Notes: generated by a model from the sequence alone, not told the origin. A stretch of DNA of 39,077 nt from BRH-c25 sp041690515 (GCA_041690515.1 JAWLHF010000015.1:1-39077); one strand, 5' to 3'. Shown: positions 24,356 through 34,102, counted from the stretch's first letter. A program made the numbers and translations.

Positions 24356-25606
24356 TTAGCTCTGCACAAAGGGCAGAGTGGAGCCCCCATAGGGCATCAC
24401 TATGATTTTAGCATTGCTTCCCGCTGACTTCATTGCTTCATACACTGCACTTTCCAAATCACTGAAGGGTTCCAGGAAAATGCTTCTGACAAAAGCATCA
24501 TCAAGATCGGAAACCAGCAAAACTCTCGCTTTCTTCAGTACCATTGCTATCGCTGCGGCTTTGTGCCCTCCCAGCTCAAACCTCTGTTGAATTCTCTCAA
24601 TCATTTCACCGGAGGAGGATGAAGTTGTCATCCAACGCTCAAAAACATGTTCTCCCAATCCTTCTTTGCAGGAGGCAGCAAGTATTATGATCCCGCCTTC
24701 CTTAACGGCATGCTTGGAATTATCCAGTGCCTTCTGTGCCTGATAAAGATTTATGTCCTTGGGATAACCTCCTGAGGATACTATGACTATATCGGCAGCC
24801 TCCTTTATCTCTACCTTGTAGAGACTGTCAAGAAAACGGCAGCCTTCCCTGTGGGCTTCGATATAGTGGCCTGCAACAGCTTTTATTATGTTCTTCTTTT
24901 CATCCAATACTACATTCAATATAAAATCAATGGACAAATACTCCGCAACCTCATCAATGTCCTTTCTCAGAGGATTGGTGGAGATAGCTCCCGCTTTTGC
25001 CTCATCCAGCACCATCATGCTATGATTCTTCTGTATCGCTTCCCTGGTTGAAACTCCCGGCATTATCGCCTTTGCGCCTCCGCTGTATCCAGCAAAATAG
25101 TGGTATTCAATATTACCCAGGCATATTCTCCTATCTGCCTCAACTACAGGCCTGAATATATTGACAGGTGTTCCTGAAGAAGTTACCCCCAGCGGTATGC
25201 AGTCATTTACATCAAGATCTATGCACTTTATCCTGTTGTATACCTCTTCACCTACCAGGTACTTCATTTCCTCTTCAGTATGTTTCCTATGGCTGCCTAA
25301 AGCAAAGACTATGATTATATCCTCATCCTTCACCCCTGCAGATTTCAGTTCTTCAAGGATAGGAGGCAGCACTACCTTGCTCGGCATAGGCCTTGTTATA
25401 TCGCTGGTTACTATGGCGATTTTCTCTCCTGCCTTCACCAGCCTCGAGAGAGGCAGTGAAGCTGTTGGTGCGGATAAAGCCCTTCTGACTTCAGCTTCAC
25501 CTGTTAGTGATATTTCAACTTTATTCGGCTCCAGTACACCCAATAGATTTTCCGGAGCAATTTCAAGCTTTATCTGCTGCTTACCAAAGCCAAGTCTGAA
25601 TTCCAT
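24356..25606 (-). CDS. larA: LarA-family nickel-pincer 2-hydroxyacid racemase/epimerase; proposed malate racemase
   Basis: 416 residues, the full length of LarA. All active-site residues that I know for lactate racemase are present: Asp69 and Arg72 in TSDITRP, His106 in ALGSHRKHT, His169 and Lys179 in IEYHYFAGYSGGAKAIMPG (the Lys covalently binds the nickel-pincer cofactor), His195 in NHSMM, and Gln289/Lys292 in LYQAQKAL. The LarA superfamily includes malate racemases and aldonate epimerases as well as lactate racemase. Its ATG overlaps the malic-enzyme stop by one base. In this operon it would supply L-malate from D-malate for the malic enzyme. The cofactor genes larB, larC and larE are not in the window. 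Confidence 0.88.
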   Translation of the reverse strand: MEFRLGFGKQQIKLEIAPENLLGVLEPNKVEISLTGEAEVRRALSAPTASLPLSRLVKAGEKIAIVTSDITRPMPSKVVLPPILEELKSAGVKDEDIIIVFALGSHRKHTEEEMKYLVGEEVYNRIKCIDLDVNDCIPLGVTSSGTPVNIFRPVVEADRRICLGNIEYHYFAGYSGGAKAIMPGVSTREAIQKNHSMMVLDEAKAGAISTNPLRKDIDEVAEYLSIDFILNVVLDEKKNIIKAVAGHYIEAHREGCRFLDSLYKVEIKEAADIVIVSSGGYPKDINLYQAQKALDNSKHAVKEGGIIILAASCKEGLGEHVFERWMTTSSSSGEMIERIQQRFELGGHKAAAIAMVLKKARVLLVSDLDDAFVRSIFLEPFSDLESAVYEAMKSAGSNAKIIVMPYGGSTLPFVQS

Positions 25607-26778
25607 TATATTCTCGCCACCTTTGTTCTTCTGGCTGCTTCCGCTACTGCTTCAGCCACTGCTTTTCCGACTCTCGGGTCAAAGGGAAGAGGTATGATAT
25701 AATCCTCATTAAGCTCCTCCTCGCTTATAAGACCTGCCAAAGCGTAAGCAGCCGCTATCTTCATCTCATCGTTTATATCACTTGCCCTTACATCCAGTGC
25801 TCCTCTAAATATGCCCGGAAATGCAAGTACATTGTTTATCTGGTTCGGGAAGTCTGAACGTCCTGTTCCTACTACTCTTGCACCTGCTTCTTTTGCCAGG
25901 TCCGGCATTATCTCGGGTACCGGATTTGCCATTGCAAAAATGATTGGATCCTTCGCCATTTTCCTTACCATTTCCTGATTGACCATATCAGGGGCAGACA
26001 CTCCTATGAAAACATCAGCCCCAACCAGCACATCCGCCAGGCTCCCTTTTTTCTTCAGGGGGTTGGTGATCTTAGCCATTAAGAGCTTCTCCCCGGACAG
26101 ATCCTCCATCCCCTCATATATTGCACCTTTTCTGTCGCACAGAATGACCTTTTCAAGCCCCATGCTCATCAACAGCCTTGTAACTGCTATACCGGCAGAA
26201 CCTGCACCATTGACGACCACTTCTATATCCTTTATATTTTTATTTACCAGCTTTAGAGCATTTATCATTGCTGCAAGAGTTACAACTGCTGTCCCATGCT
26301 GGTCATCATGGAATATGGGTATGTCACACTCTGACTTCAAGCGCCTTTCAATTTCAAAGCATCTTGGAGCAGCAATATCCTCAAGATTGATTCCTCCAAA
26401 GCTTCCAGCCAGCAGTTTGACGGTATTCACTATATCATCCACATTCTTTGATCTTATACATAACGGAAAGGCATCAACATCTCCGAATTTTTTAAAAAGT
26501 ACACATTTACCTTCCATCACAGGCATTCCAGCCTCCGGACCTATATCTCCAAGACCGAGAACCGCTGTACCATCTGTTACTACAGCTACAAGATTCCATC
26601 GTCTAGTCAGCTTATATGAAAGGTCAACATCCTTCTGTATCTCAAGGCAGGCTTCAGCCACCCCGGGGGTATAGGCAAGAGACAGATCCTGCCTGCTTTC
26701 AACAGGTACCCTGCTTACAACCTCGATTTTCCCATTCCACTCCTCATGCAGCCTAAGGGATTCCTTTTTAATATCCAT
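25606..26778 (-). CDS. Malic enzyme (oxaloacetate-decarboxylating malate dehydrogenase)
   Basis: 390 residues, the short bacterial form lacking a phosphotransacetylase tail. Landmarks are LAYTPGVAEAC near residue 36, VTDGTAVLGLGDIGPEAGMP near 68, FGGINLEDIAAPRCFEIE, FHDDQHGTAVV near 158 (metal and substrate site), NAD-site VVNGAGSAGIAV near 188 and FAMANPVPE. It converts L-malate and NAD(P) to pyruvate, CO2 and NAD(P)H. The frame opens at 26784, but the ribosome site GGGAGG directly abuts that ATG, so I place the start at ATG 26776-26778. It is embedded between iolG and the LarA-family gene in one operon, an unusual neighbour for standard inositol catabolism. Confidence 0.92.
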   Translation of the reverse strand: MDIKKESLRLHEEWNGKIEVVSRVPVESRQDLSLAYTPGVAEACLEIQKDVDLSYKLTRRWNLVAVVTDGTAVLGLGDIGPEAGMPVMEGKCVLFKKFGDVDAFPLCIRSKNVDDIVNTVKLLAGSFGGINLEDIAAPRCFEIERRLKSECDIPIFHDDQHGTAVVTLAAMINALKLVNKNIKDIEVVVNGAGSAGIAVTRLLMSMGLEKVILCDRKGAIYEGMEDLSGEKLLMAKITNPLKKKGSLADVLVGADVFIGVSAPDMVNQEMVRKMAKDPIIFAMANPVPEIMPDLAKEAGARVVGTGRSDFPNQINNVLAFPGIFRGALDVRASDINDEMKIAAAYALAGLISEEELNEDYIIPLPFDPRVGKAVAEAVAEAARRTKVARI

Positions 26779-26794
26779 TTCCATCCTCCCACAA

Positions 26795-27799
26795 CTAAAG
26801 CTTCACCGGTATTCCCTCTTCAAGGGATTTTTTTGCCGCCAAACCTATAAGCACAGGTTTTAGGCCGTCTATTCCCTCAACAGGAGTCGGTGTATCCTTT
26901 ACTATTGCTTCAATGAAGCATTTAACTTCCGTTACAAAGGATTCTGTATATCTTTCCAGGAAGAAGTACTTGGGCTTATCGCTTACGACCCCCTCTTCAG
27001 TGCTGAGAACAGCAGTGGTGGGTGTATCATTTGATGCTGTCACACATCCTTTGGAACCGAAAACTTCAACTCTCTGATCATAACCGTAGGCTGCCTTTCT
27101 GCTGTTGTCTATGACACCAATGGCACCATTTTTGAATTTTAGGGTTATAACAGCGGTATCTACATCTCCTGCCTCACCAATAGCTTCATCCACAAGGACT
27201 GCCCCGTTGACATACACCTCTTCAACCTCGCTGCCTGAAAGGTACCTTGCCATATCAAAATCATGAATGGTCATATCAAGGAACATTCCGCCTGACACCT
27301 TTACATACTCGATAGGTGGTGGTGCAGGATCTCTGGAAGTGATTTTTATTATATGGGGATCGCCTATTTTCCCTTCTTGTATCATATCCCTTACTTTTTT
27401 GAAGTTATGGTCAAAGCGTCTGTTGAAGCCTACCTGGAATTTGACTCCTGCTTTCTCAACAGCTTTAAGAGCAGCATCAATCCTGGTAAGATCATAGTCA
27501 ATCGGCTTCTCACAGAAAATATGCTTGCCTGCTTCTGCTGCTTCTATCGTTATTCTTGAATGTGTATCTGTTGAAGAGCATATAAGCACTGCATCTATCT
27601 CCGGATCCTTCAGTATCTCCTTATAATCGCTTACAATTTTGGGTATGCCGAGATTCTCAGCCCATACCCTTATACCTTCAATATCTATATCAGAAACAGC
27701 CTTTACTTCTGCATCAGGTATATAAAATTTGATGTTCTCTGTATGTATCTTTCCTATACGGCCTGCCCCGATTACTCCTACTCTAATTTTCCTTGCCAT
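26795..27799 (-). CDS. iolG: Inositol 2-dehydrogenase (Gfo/Idh/MocA family)
   Basis: 334 residues. The N-terminal Rossmann fold starts VGVIGAGRIGKIHTENI, with CEKPIDYD (the Gfo/Idh/MocA EKP motif) near residue 96, GFNRRFDHNF near 124 and the catalytic Asp/His in GGMFLDMTIHDFDMARYL near 172-180. It oxidises myo-inositol to 2-keto-myo-inositol (scyllo-inosose) with NAD. Assignment rests on family pattern plus position directly after iolE. A paralogue opens the operon at 35263-36279. Ribosome site AAGGAG. Confidence 0.88.
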   Translation of the reverse strand: MARKIRVGVIGAGRIGKIHTENIKFYIPDAEVKAVSDIDIEGIRVWAENLGIPKIVSDYKEILKDPEIDAVLICSSTDTHSRITIEAAEAGKHIFCEKPIDYDLTRIDAALKAVEKAGVKFQVGFNRRFDHNFKKVRDMIQEGKIGDPHIIKITSRDPAPPPIEYVKVSGGMFLDMTIHDFDMARYLSGSEVEEVYVNGAVLVDEAIGEAGDVDTAVITLKFKNGAIGVIDNSRKAAYGYDQRVEVFGSKGCVTASNDTPTTAVLSTEEGVVSDKPKYFFLERYTESFVTEVKCFIEAIVKDTPTPVEGIDGLKPVLIGLAAKKSLEEGIPVKL

Positions 27800-27829
27800 T
27801 TTAGCAGCTCCTTCTTCATTAATTTGTGA

Positions 27830-28726
27830 TTACAAGCCTGTTTTCTCTGAGATGAACCGTCTTGCCTTAATCGCATATTCCAACGGATTTGCTTTTGCCG
27901 GATCCTGCTCGGCTTCAACAACAAACCAACCGGAATAGCAGGTTTCCTCCAGCACTTTGAAAAGAGGGTCAAAATCAATCATTCCGTCGCCGGGAACCGT
28001 AAATACTCCCTCCCTGACGCCCTGAAGAAAGCTCATATGATCCTTGTATACCTTATCCAATACCTCTTTCCTTATATCCTTAAGATGTACATGCTTTATT
28101 CTCCCGGCATATTTTCTGAGGACTTCCTCAGGATCAATACCACTAAAGGTAAGGTGGCCTGTATCAAAGAGCAAATAGACGTATTTAGGATCTGTCATCT
28201 CCATCAGCTTATCAATTTCTTCCATTGTCTGTACTCCTGTGCCCATATGATGATGATAAGCCAATATCATACCCTTTTCAGCAGCAAGTCTGCCAAGAAT
28301 ATCCAGACCTTCAGCAAGCCTATTCCACTCTCCCTCTGTAAACACCGGCTTCTTATCAATCACCGGAACATCTATCATTCCCTGTATGCTGTGACCCTGC
28401 TCCGACACACCTATTACCCCCGCTCCCATTGTATGCAGGAAATCCCTTTGCTTGATAAATGCATCTACAGTTTCCTGAAGCGGTTTTGTTGTAAGGAAAG
28501 AGCTGAACCACGCATTACATATCGTTATACCTCTTAGCTCAAGGGCTTTCTTCAGCTCCTTGGGGTCCTTGGGATATTTGTTTCCAATTTCACTGCCGCT
28601 GAAGCCTGCCAATGCCATTTCACTCACACATTGTTCGAAGGTGTTCATGCTGCCCAGATCAGGCATATCGTCATTTGTCCAGGCTATCGGTGCAATACCC
28701 AGCTTTACTTTATTCTTGTCAAACAT
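27830..28726 (-). CDS. iolE: Inosose dehydratase
   Basis: 298 residues in a xylose-isomerase-like TIM barrel. The start KVKLGIAPIAWTNDDMPDLG and the later GFSGSEIGNKYP, ITICNAWFSSFLTT, AYHHHMGTGVQT, LLFDTGHLTFSGIDP and IKHVHLKDIR are characteristic of IolE. It dehydrates 2-keto-myo-inositol to 3D-(3,5/4)-trihydroxycyclohexane-1,2-dione using a metal ion. The protein has the usual family length. It sits 16 bases after iolD and 30 before iolG. Confidence 0.93.
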   Translation of the reverse strand: MFDKNKVKLGIAPIAWTNDDMPDLGSMNTFEQCVSEMALAGFSGSEIGNKYPKDPKELKKALELRGITICNAWFSSFLTTKPLQETVDAFIKQRDFLHTMGAGVIGVSEQGHSIQGMIDVPVIDKKPVFTEGEWNRLAEGLDILGRLAAEKGMILAYHHHMGTGVQTMEEIDKLMEMTDPKYVYLLFDTGHLTFSGIDPEEVLRKYAGRIKHVHLKDIRKEVLDKVYKDHMSFLQGVREGVFTVPGDGMIDFDPLFKVLEETCYSGWFVVEAEQDPAKANPLEYAIKARRFISEKTGL

Positions 28727-28742
28727 TTTAACCCCGCCTTTT

Positions 28743-30677
28743 CTAATATTTACGTGCTTTTTCTATATTCAGTCTCATTTCCTCATAGGCTTCCTTACCC
28801 CTTGGGCTATTGGTCACTGCTGCAACCCCTGCCCTCCACCAGGCTTCGTAGCCATCGGTCATTGTCTTTGGGAGGACTTTTATATCGATTAATGTTGATA
28901 CATTCTGCTTTTCAGAATCTTTAACCGCTGCTCTCAACTCAGCTTCATTGCGGACTGTGTATGTCTTGCAGCCATAACTTTCTGCATTCTTTGCAAAGTC
29001 TACAGGCACAAGCTTTCCATCCAGATTGCCTGTCTCAGGATTCCTGAAGCGGAACTCAGTGCAGAAACTGCCCATTCCGTTACCCATTTGCAGGTTGTTA
29101 ATACAACCGAAGGACATATTGTCAAAGAGCACTACATTGACCTTCTTCCTTTCCTGTATGGAAGTAGGAAGCTCAGAGTGAGACATCATGTATGCTCCGT
29201 CGCCCACAAAGGCATATACCTCATGGTCAGGGCATGCCAGCTTTACTCCAAGGGCTGCGTTTACCTCATAGCCCATACAGGAATACCCATATTCCATATT
29301 ATAGGTTCCTGGTTTTTTTGCTCTCCATACCCTCTGCATATCTCCGGGAAGACTTCCTGAAGCACCGACTACTACGGCATCCTCCCTCAGCATTTCATCC
29401 AGTATGCCTAACGCCCTGGTCTGTGTCAGATATGAACCGGTCTCTTCGCCGAATTCCTCTATTACATGGTCTATATGTCCAGCAACCTCAGGCTTGAAGC
29501 CCTTGCCTGTGTATTCTATGCTGTAGAGCCTGGAAAGCTCAGATACCCACTTTTCCTTTGCTTCTTTTATCTCTCCTGTATAGGAGGATCTGTAGCCTGT
29601 TTTCTCCAGCCGCTCTGACAGAGCTTCAAGTGCTGCTCTGGCGTCAGCAACTACCTTTACCGCATCAAGCTTATATGCATCAAATTCCGCTGCATTGATA
29701 TTTATAAAATCCACCTGGGGATTCTGGAACAGCCATTTTGATGCTGTTGTAAAGTCTGTATATCTTGTGCCAACACCTATAACAAGGTCGGCTTCCTTTG
29801 CAATGAGATTTGCTGCCAGATTTCCTGTTGTTCCTATACCCCCAAGATTGAGACTGTGGCTCCATATAACGGCGCTTTTTCCCGCCTGTGTCTCCCCAAA
29901 GGGTATGTTGAACTTCTCCGCAAACACTCTTAAGGCATCCGCTGCTTCCGAATACCTTACTCCGCCGCCGCATATCAGTATTGGTTTTTTCTTACTCTTT
30001 ATCATCTCCACCGCATCTTTTATTGCTTCCTTTGTCGGAAGTCTTCGTTCTATACGGTGTACTCTCTTTTTGAAAAATTCAACAGGGTAGTCATAGGCTT
30101 CCCCTTCCACATCCTGTGGAAGTGCAATAGTTACAGCCCCAGTATCGGCAGGATCTGTCAAAACCCGCATTGCATTTATCATTGCAGACATCAACTGTTC
30201 CGGACGGCTTACACGGTCCCAGTACCTGCTTACTGCCTTGAAAGCATCATTGGTAGTAACTGTATAATCATTGAAGCTGTCTATCTGCTGCAGAACCGGA
30301 TCCGGCTGTCTTGATGCATAGGTATCTCCCGGCAGGAACAGCACAGGTATACGGTTTGCACTGGCTGTAGCTGCTGCTGTTACCATGTTGGCCGCACCGG
30401 GCCCTACTGATGAGGTACAGGCATATATCTGTTTCCTGTGCATTTGCTTGGCAAAGCCTATTGCGCTGTGGGCCATTCCCTGTTCATTCCTACCCTGATG
30501 AACTGTCAGCTCTCCGCGATCCTGCTCAAGTGCCTGGCCTAAACCCAGGACATTTCCATGACCGAAAACTGTGAATATACCCTTAACGAATTTTATCTCC
30601 TCTCCGTCAAACTCCACGTACTGTTTATCCAGAAATCTTATCAGTGCCTGAGCCATTGTCAGTCTTACGGTTTGCAT
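28743..30677 (-). CDS. iolD: 3D-(3,5/4)-trihydroxycyclohexane-1,2-dione hydrolase (TPP enzyme)
   Basis: 644 residues after start correction. It opens the cyclic diketone to 5-deoxy-D-glucuronate. TPP-enzyme features include the catalytic Glu region FGHGNVLGLGQALEQ, HQGRNEQGMAHSAIGFA near 63-79, SSVGPGAANMVTAA, central-domain IPFGETQAGKS, and the TPP/Mg site FVGDGAYMM with the downstream NNLQMGN. Length and motifs match IolD. The frame extends to 30833, but ATG 30675-30677 with AAAAGGGGGT upstream gives the family start MQTVRLTMAQALIRF. The 52 extra residues look like untranslated spacer after iolB. Confidence 0.94.
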   Translation of the reverse strand: MQTVRLTMAQALIRFLDKQYVEFDGEEIKFVKGIFTVFGHGNVLGLGQALEQDRGELTVHQGRNEQGMAHSAIGFAKQMHRKQIYACTSSVGPGAANMVTAAATASANRIPVLFLPGDTYASRQPDPVLQQIDSFNDYTVTTNDAFKAVSRYWDRVSRPEQLMSAMINAMRVLTDPADTGAVTIALPQDVEGEAYDYPVEFFKKRVHRIERRLPTKEAIKDAVEMIKSKKKPILICGGGVRYSEAADALRVFAEKFNIPFGETQAGKSAVIWSHSLNLGGIGTTGNLAANLIAKEADLVIGVGTRYTDFTTASKWLFQNPQVDFININAAEFDAYKLDAVKVVADARAALEALSERLEKTGYRSSYTGEIKEAKEKWVSELSRLYSIEYTGKGFKPEVAGHIDHVIEEFGEETGSYLTQTRALGILDEMLREDAVVVGASGSLPGDMQRVWRAKKPGTYNMEYGYSCMGYEVNAALGVKLACPDHEVYAFVGDGAYMMSHSELPTSIQERKKVNVVLFDNMSFGCINNLQMGNGMGSFCTEFRFRNPETGNLDGKLVPVDFAKNAESYGCKTYTVRNEAELRAAVKDSEKQNVSTLIDIKVLPKTMTDGYEAWWRAGVAAVTNSPRGKEAYEEMRLNIEKARKY

Positions 30678-30711
30678 CGTCTTACCCCCTTTTAATGAAT
30701 CTTTTCTAAAC

Positions 30712-31503
30712 TTATTTATCCGGCCATATTTTGGCGTCTTCTTTTGTAACCCACAAGTGCTCGGGTATAAAAATTGGTTGTATATATGGATTGCCATCAA
30801 GATGCCTGATGACCCACAAATAGTACATTGCATATCCTGGGGCGGTTGCCTGTGGGTGTGTCATTCCTTCTGTTATTTTTACAGTATCGTTGTTCCTTAC
30901 CTTCAGTACATTCTCTCCTACTTCAGCATATCCAAAGCCGTTTTCCGGATTGAATTTGTAAAAATATATTTCCGGCTGCGGGTGGTGGTGGGGGGGATAG
31001 CTGGACCATTTTCCGGGATGATCTATTACTTCTCCCAAAACAAGATTTGCATCCTTGGCATTGCTGTAGTCGAAAATTGTCCTTACCGTCCTTGTAGAAG
31101 TCTCCTTCATGGTTCCCTTACCCCTCTGCTCACTGCGGCACTCTTCCGGAGTATACAGTTTTGCTTCGAAGGTCTTATCGTTCAAGGTTGCAGTAACCGC
31201 CAGCTCTGTACCATCCATAAATGCTTCAATTCCTATACTGACTCCTGCAGGCACATGAAGGCACCAGGGCTCCTGGCCAAAGCAGTTGTCCCTCTTGGCG
31301 GTGACTTCCTTGTCCAGCCATTTGAATATGACCTCTCCGCTGATTAAAAGGTATGCTCTTTCTTTCTGATCATCATTTGTTTCCTTGTCTCCGGCATTCA
31401 GCTTGAGTATTCCAAAATCCATCATCATTTCTGAGCTTTTGCCGTCCAACTCTGTTATCGAATTATAGCCAATAGAAAATGGCTGTCTTTGTTTAATAAT
31501 CAT
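30712..31503 (-). CDS. iolB: 5-deoxy-glucuronate isomerase
   Basis: 263 residues, a bicupin of the KduI/IolB family. The metal-binding cupin segment is WSSYPPHHHPQPEIYFYKF near residue 166, with GMTHPQATAPGYAMYYLWVI and the C-terminal HLDGNPY typical of IolB. It converts 5-deoxy-D-glucuronate to 2-deoxy-5-keto-D-gluconate (DKG). In known inositol pathways IolC then phosphorylates DKG and IolJ cleaves it, but neither gene is present in this operon, which makes IolB the last classical step here. It lies 43 bases after the permease gene and 34 before iolD. Ribosome site GAAGGAAG. Confidence 0.93.
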   Translation of the reverse strand: MIIKQRQPFSIGYNSITELDGKSSEMMMDFGILKLNAGDKETNDDQKERAYLLISGEVIFKWLDKEVTAKRDNCFGQEPWCLHVPAGVSIGIEAFMDGTELAVTATLNDKTFEAKLYTPEECRSEQRGKGTMKETSTRTVRTIFDYSNAKDANLVLGEVIDHPGKWSSYPPHHHPQPEIYFYKFNPENGFGYAEVGENVLKVRNNDTVKITEGMTHPQATAPGYAMYYLWVIRHLDGNPYIQPIFIPEHLWVTKEDAKIWPDK

Positions 31504-31546
31504 ATATCCATCTTCCTTCTAATAAATTACTGCGAGATTCTGCAGT

Positions 31547-32575
31547 CTATCTGTTTTTCCTTTCATCCAGTATAATAGCAACAACTATTATCAAACCCTT
31601 TACTATCTGCTGCCAGTATGCCGATACATTCAACAGATCCAATCCATTGTTCAGTATACCTATAATTAATGCTCCAACCATGGTTCCCCATATAGTTCCT
31701 ATACCACCGGAGAAGCTGGTTCCGCCTATAACTGCAGAGGCTATCGCATCAAGCTCATAACCAGTTCCCAAACCAGGCTGCCCCGAGCTTATTCTTGATG
31801 AAAGCACTACTCCCGCAAGACCTGATAATAAACCGGCATAGGTATATATAAGTATAAGCATCTTTCCTACATCAAGGCCGGAAATCTTGGCTGCCTGTTC
31901 ATTACCGCCGATAGCATATATATGTCTGCCGAATTTTGTGTTGTTCAACATTATGTGAGTTATTACAGCCATGGCGATAAGTATGATTATCGGAAAAGGT
32001 ATACCAAGAAGCTCTCCCTGTCCTATGAAATTATAAGAATCAGTCAGGCTGCTTACGGGTCTACCGTCACTGTATAAAAGTGCAAAGCCTCTTGCAATTG
32101 TCATCATACCCAGAGTTGCAATAAATGGAGGGATCTTGAACTTTGCTATTGTCCACCCGTTTAGGAATCCGCATAATACACCCACCAGTATACCGGCAAG
32201 TAAAGGTACTATAACAGGAAGCTTCCCTGCAAGACCCGGATACATTGCTGCCTCCCATCCGGCTTTCTGAGCAAAACTTGATGCAATAACCGCAGACAGT
32301 GCGATAACCGAACCGGAAGATAAGTCAATACCGGTGGTTATAATAACAATCGTAACACCCATGCCAATGAGCCCTATAACCGATATCTGCCTTACTACAT
32401 TTAAAAGATTTCTGGTCTTCAGAAATGCCGGTGATAAAACAGACATCAAAATGAATAAACCTAATAATATCAATACTATTCCGTATTTCCTGGCAAATGC
32501 TTTGGAAACTGATTTAAAATCCGTCTTGCCGTCGATATTCTCATTCAGCTGCTTCTCATTGTTGATTTCCATCAC
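31547..32575 (-). CDS. Inositol-type ABC transporter permease (RbsC family)
   Basis: 342 residues with about nine or ten hydrophobic segments. RbsC-family landmarks are GMGVTIVIITTGIDLSSGSV near residue 72, PPFIATLGMMTIARGFALLY near 148, YAIGGNEQAAKISGL near 220 and SAVIGGTSFSGGIGT near 283. It pairs with the ATPase encoded 30 bases upstream. The start may be GTG (32573-32575) or the next codon ATG; AGGAGG lies 8 bases before the GTG. Inositol specificity is inferred from the iol genes that follow. Confidence 0.9.
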   Translation of the reverse strand: MMEINNEKQLNENIDGKTDFKSVSKAFARKYGIVLILLGLFILMSVLSPAFLKTRNLLNVVRQISVIGLIGMGVTIVIITTGIDLSSGSVIALSAVIASSFAQKAGWEAAMYPGLAGKLPVIVPLLAGILVGVLCGFLNGWTIAKFKIPPFIATLGMMTIARGFALLYSDGRPVSSLTDSYNFIGQGELLGIPFPIIILIAMAVITHIMLNNTKFGRHIYAIGGNEQAAKISGLDVGKMLILIYTYAGLLSGLAGVVLSSRISSGQPGLGTGYELDAIASAVIGGTSFSGGIGTIWGTMVGALIIGILNNGLDLLNVSAYWQQIVKGLIIVVAIILDERKNR

Positions 32576-32605
32576 AATTTAAACCTCCTCAACTAATCAG
32601 TTTTG

Positions 32606-34102
32606 TCAATTTAGGTTACCTGTTGCACATTTCATTATCTTTTCCTGATCCAGGTCTTCTCTTAAGAACTCTCCAGTCATCCTGCCCTCGTGCATGACTA
32701 TGACCCTATCGCTCATTCCCAATACCTCAGGCATTTCCGAAGATATCATTATTATCGCTTTCCCCTCTTGGGCAAGCTTGGACATAAGCTTGTGGATCTC
32801 AGCCTTGGCTCCTACATCTATTCCTCTGGTAGGCTCATCAAGAATCAGTATATCAGGTGTGGTAAGCAGCCATCTTGACACCAGAACCTTCTGCTGGTTT
32901 CCGCCGCTTAGAAGCTTGATGAACTGATTCAGATGGGGTGTTTTTATACCTAATCTACTTTTCTCCTCAGTACAAGTAGAATTGATTTCTTTCTTGTCTA
33001 ACAACATGCCTTTCTTGAACTTGTCAATACTTGCAACAGTCATGTTGTCCTTTACAGACAACACTCCCATTATACCGGTCTTCTTGCGGTCTTCAGTCAG
33101 AAAAGCCATCTTATACCTTATTGCATCCTTTGGTGATTTTATATTTACTTGCTCACCACTAATATAAATTTCTCCGGAATCATATCCTTCAATGCCGAAA
33201 ATACTCTCCATAACCTCCGTTCTTCCGGCACCCATAAGTCCTGCTACCCCCAGTATCTCCCCTCTTTTTAGGTCAAAGCTTATATCTCTGAACTTGCCCG
33301 CCAGACTGAGGTTTCTTACTGATAATATTACTTCTCCTATCTCGGCTTCTTCCTTATGAAAAATCTGCTTCAGCTCCCTGCCCACCATCATTGTTATCAA
33401 ACCATTCTTATCTATTGATTCGGCAGGCACTGTTGCAATATGCTGTCCATCTCTGAAAACTGTGATATCGTCGGATATCTTGAATACCTCATCCATTTTG
33501 TGAGTTATATAAATAATTGAAACACCTTTTTCCTTCAACCCTCTGATTATCTTGAACAGATGTTCAACTTCCTTCTCGGTAATCGCAGATGTCGGTTCAT
33601 CCATTATTATCAGATTGGAATTATAGGAAATTGCTTTTGCAATCTCTACTATCTGTGTATTTGCAATACTCAAATCCTTCATCAGCATTTTAGGATCGAT
33701 ATTAATCTCTAGTCTCTCAAAAAGCTTTTCAGTATCAGCAATCATTTTTTTCTTATCAATTAAGCCAAACTTATTTACCGGTTCTCTCCCTAAGAATATA
33801 TTTTCCGCAACCGCCATGTAAGGAATAGGGCTAAGCTCCTGATGAATCATCGAAATACCCATTTTCAGTGCTGTACTTGTGTTAGGTATCTCCACTTTCT
33901 CGCCGTTAAACGTGATGGTGCCTCCATCAGGATTGTACATACCAATAAGTACCTTCATCAAAGTTGATTTTCCCGCTCCATTTTCACCCATCAAGGCATG
34001 TACTGTTCCTTTCCTTACATTGAGCTTGACCTTGTCAAGAGCTACAACTCCCGGGAAAACCTTAGTAATATTCTCCATCATTAAGATGTAATCGGTTTCC
34101 AT
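32606..34102 (-). CDS. Inositol-type ABC transporter ATP-binding protein (tandem NBD)
   Basis: 498 residues, a CUT2 double ATPase. The first domain has GENGAGKSTLMKVL near residue 39 and IIMDEPTSAITEKE. The second has GLMGAGRTEVME, signature LLSGGNQQKVLVSRW and ILDEPTRGIDVG. It is about half identical by eye to the ATPase of the pentose operon at 5398-6909, showing two paralogous sugar importers in one window. It follows the binding-protein gene after a strong 12-bp hairpin and an AGGGGTG ribosome site. Confidence 0.93.
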   Translation of the reverse strand: METDYILMMENITKVFPGVVALDKVKLNVRKGTVHALMGENGAGKSTLMKVLIGMYNPDGGTITFNGEKVEIPNTSTALKMGISMIHQELSPIPYMAVAENIFLGREPVNKFGLIDKKKMIADTEKLFERLEINIDPKMLMKDLSIANTQIVEIAKAISYNSNLIIMDEPTSAITEKEVEHLFKIIRGLKEKGVSIIYITHKMDEVFKISDDITVFRDGQHIATVPAESIDKNGLITMMVGRELKQIFHKEEAEIGEVILSVRNLSLAGKFRDISFDLKRGEILGVAGLMGAGRTEVMESIFGIEGYDSGEIYISGEQVNIKSPKDAIRYKMAFLTEDRKKTGIMGVLSVKDNMTVASIDKFKKGMLLDKKEINSTCTEEKSRLGIKTPHLNQFIKLLSGGNQQKVLVSRWLLTTPDILILDEPTRGIDVGAKAEIHKLMSKLAQEGKAIIMISSEMPEVLGMSDRVIVMHEGRMTGEFLREDLDQEKIMKCATGNLN

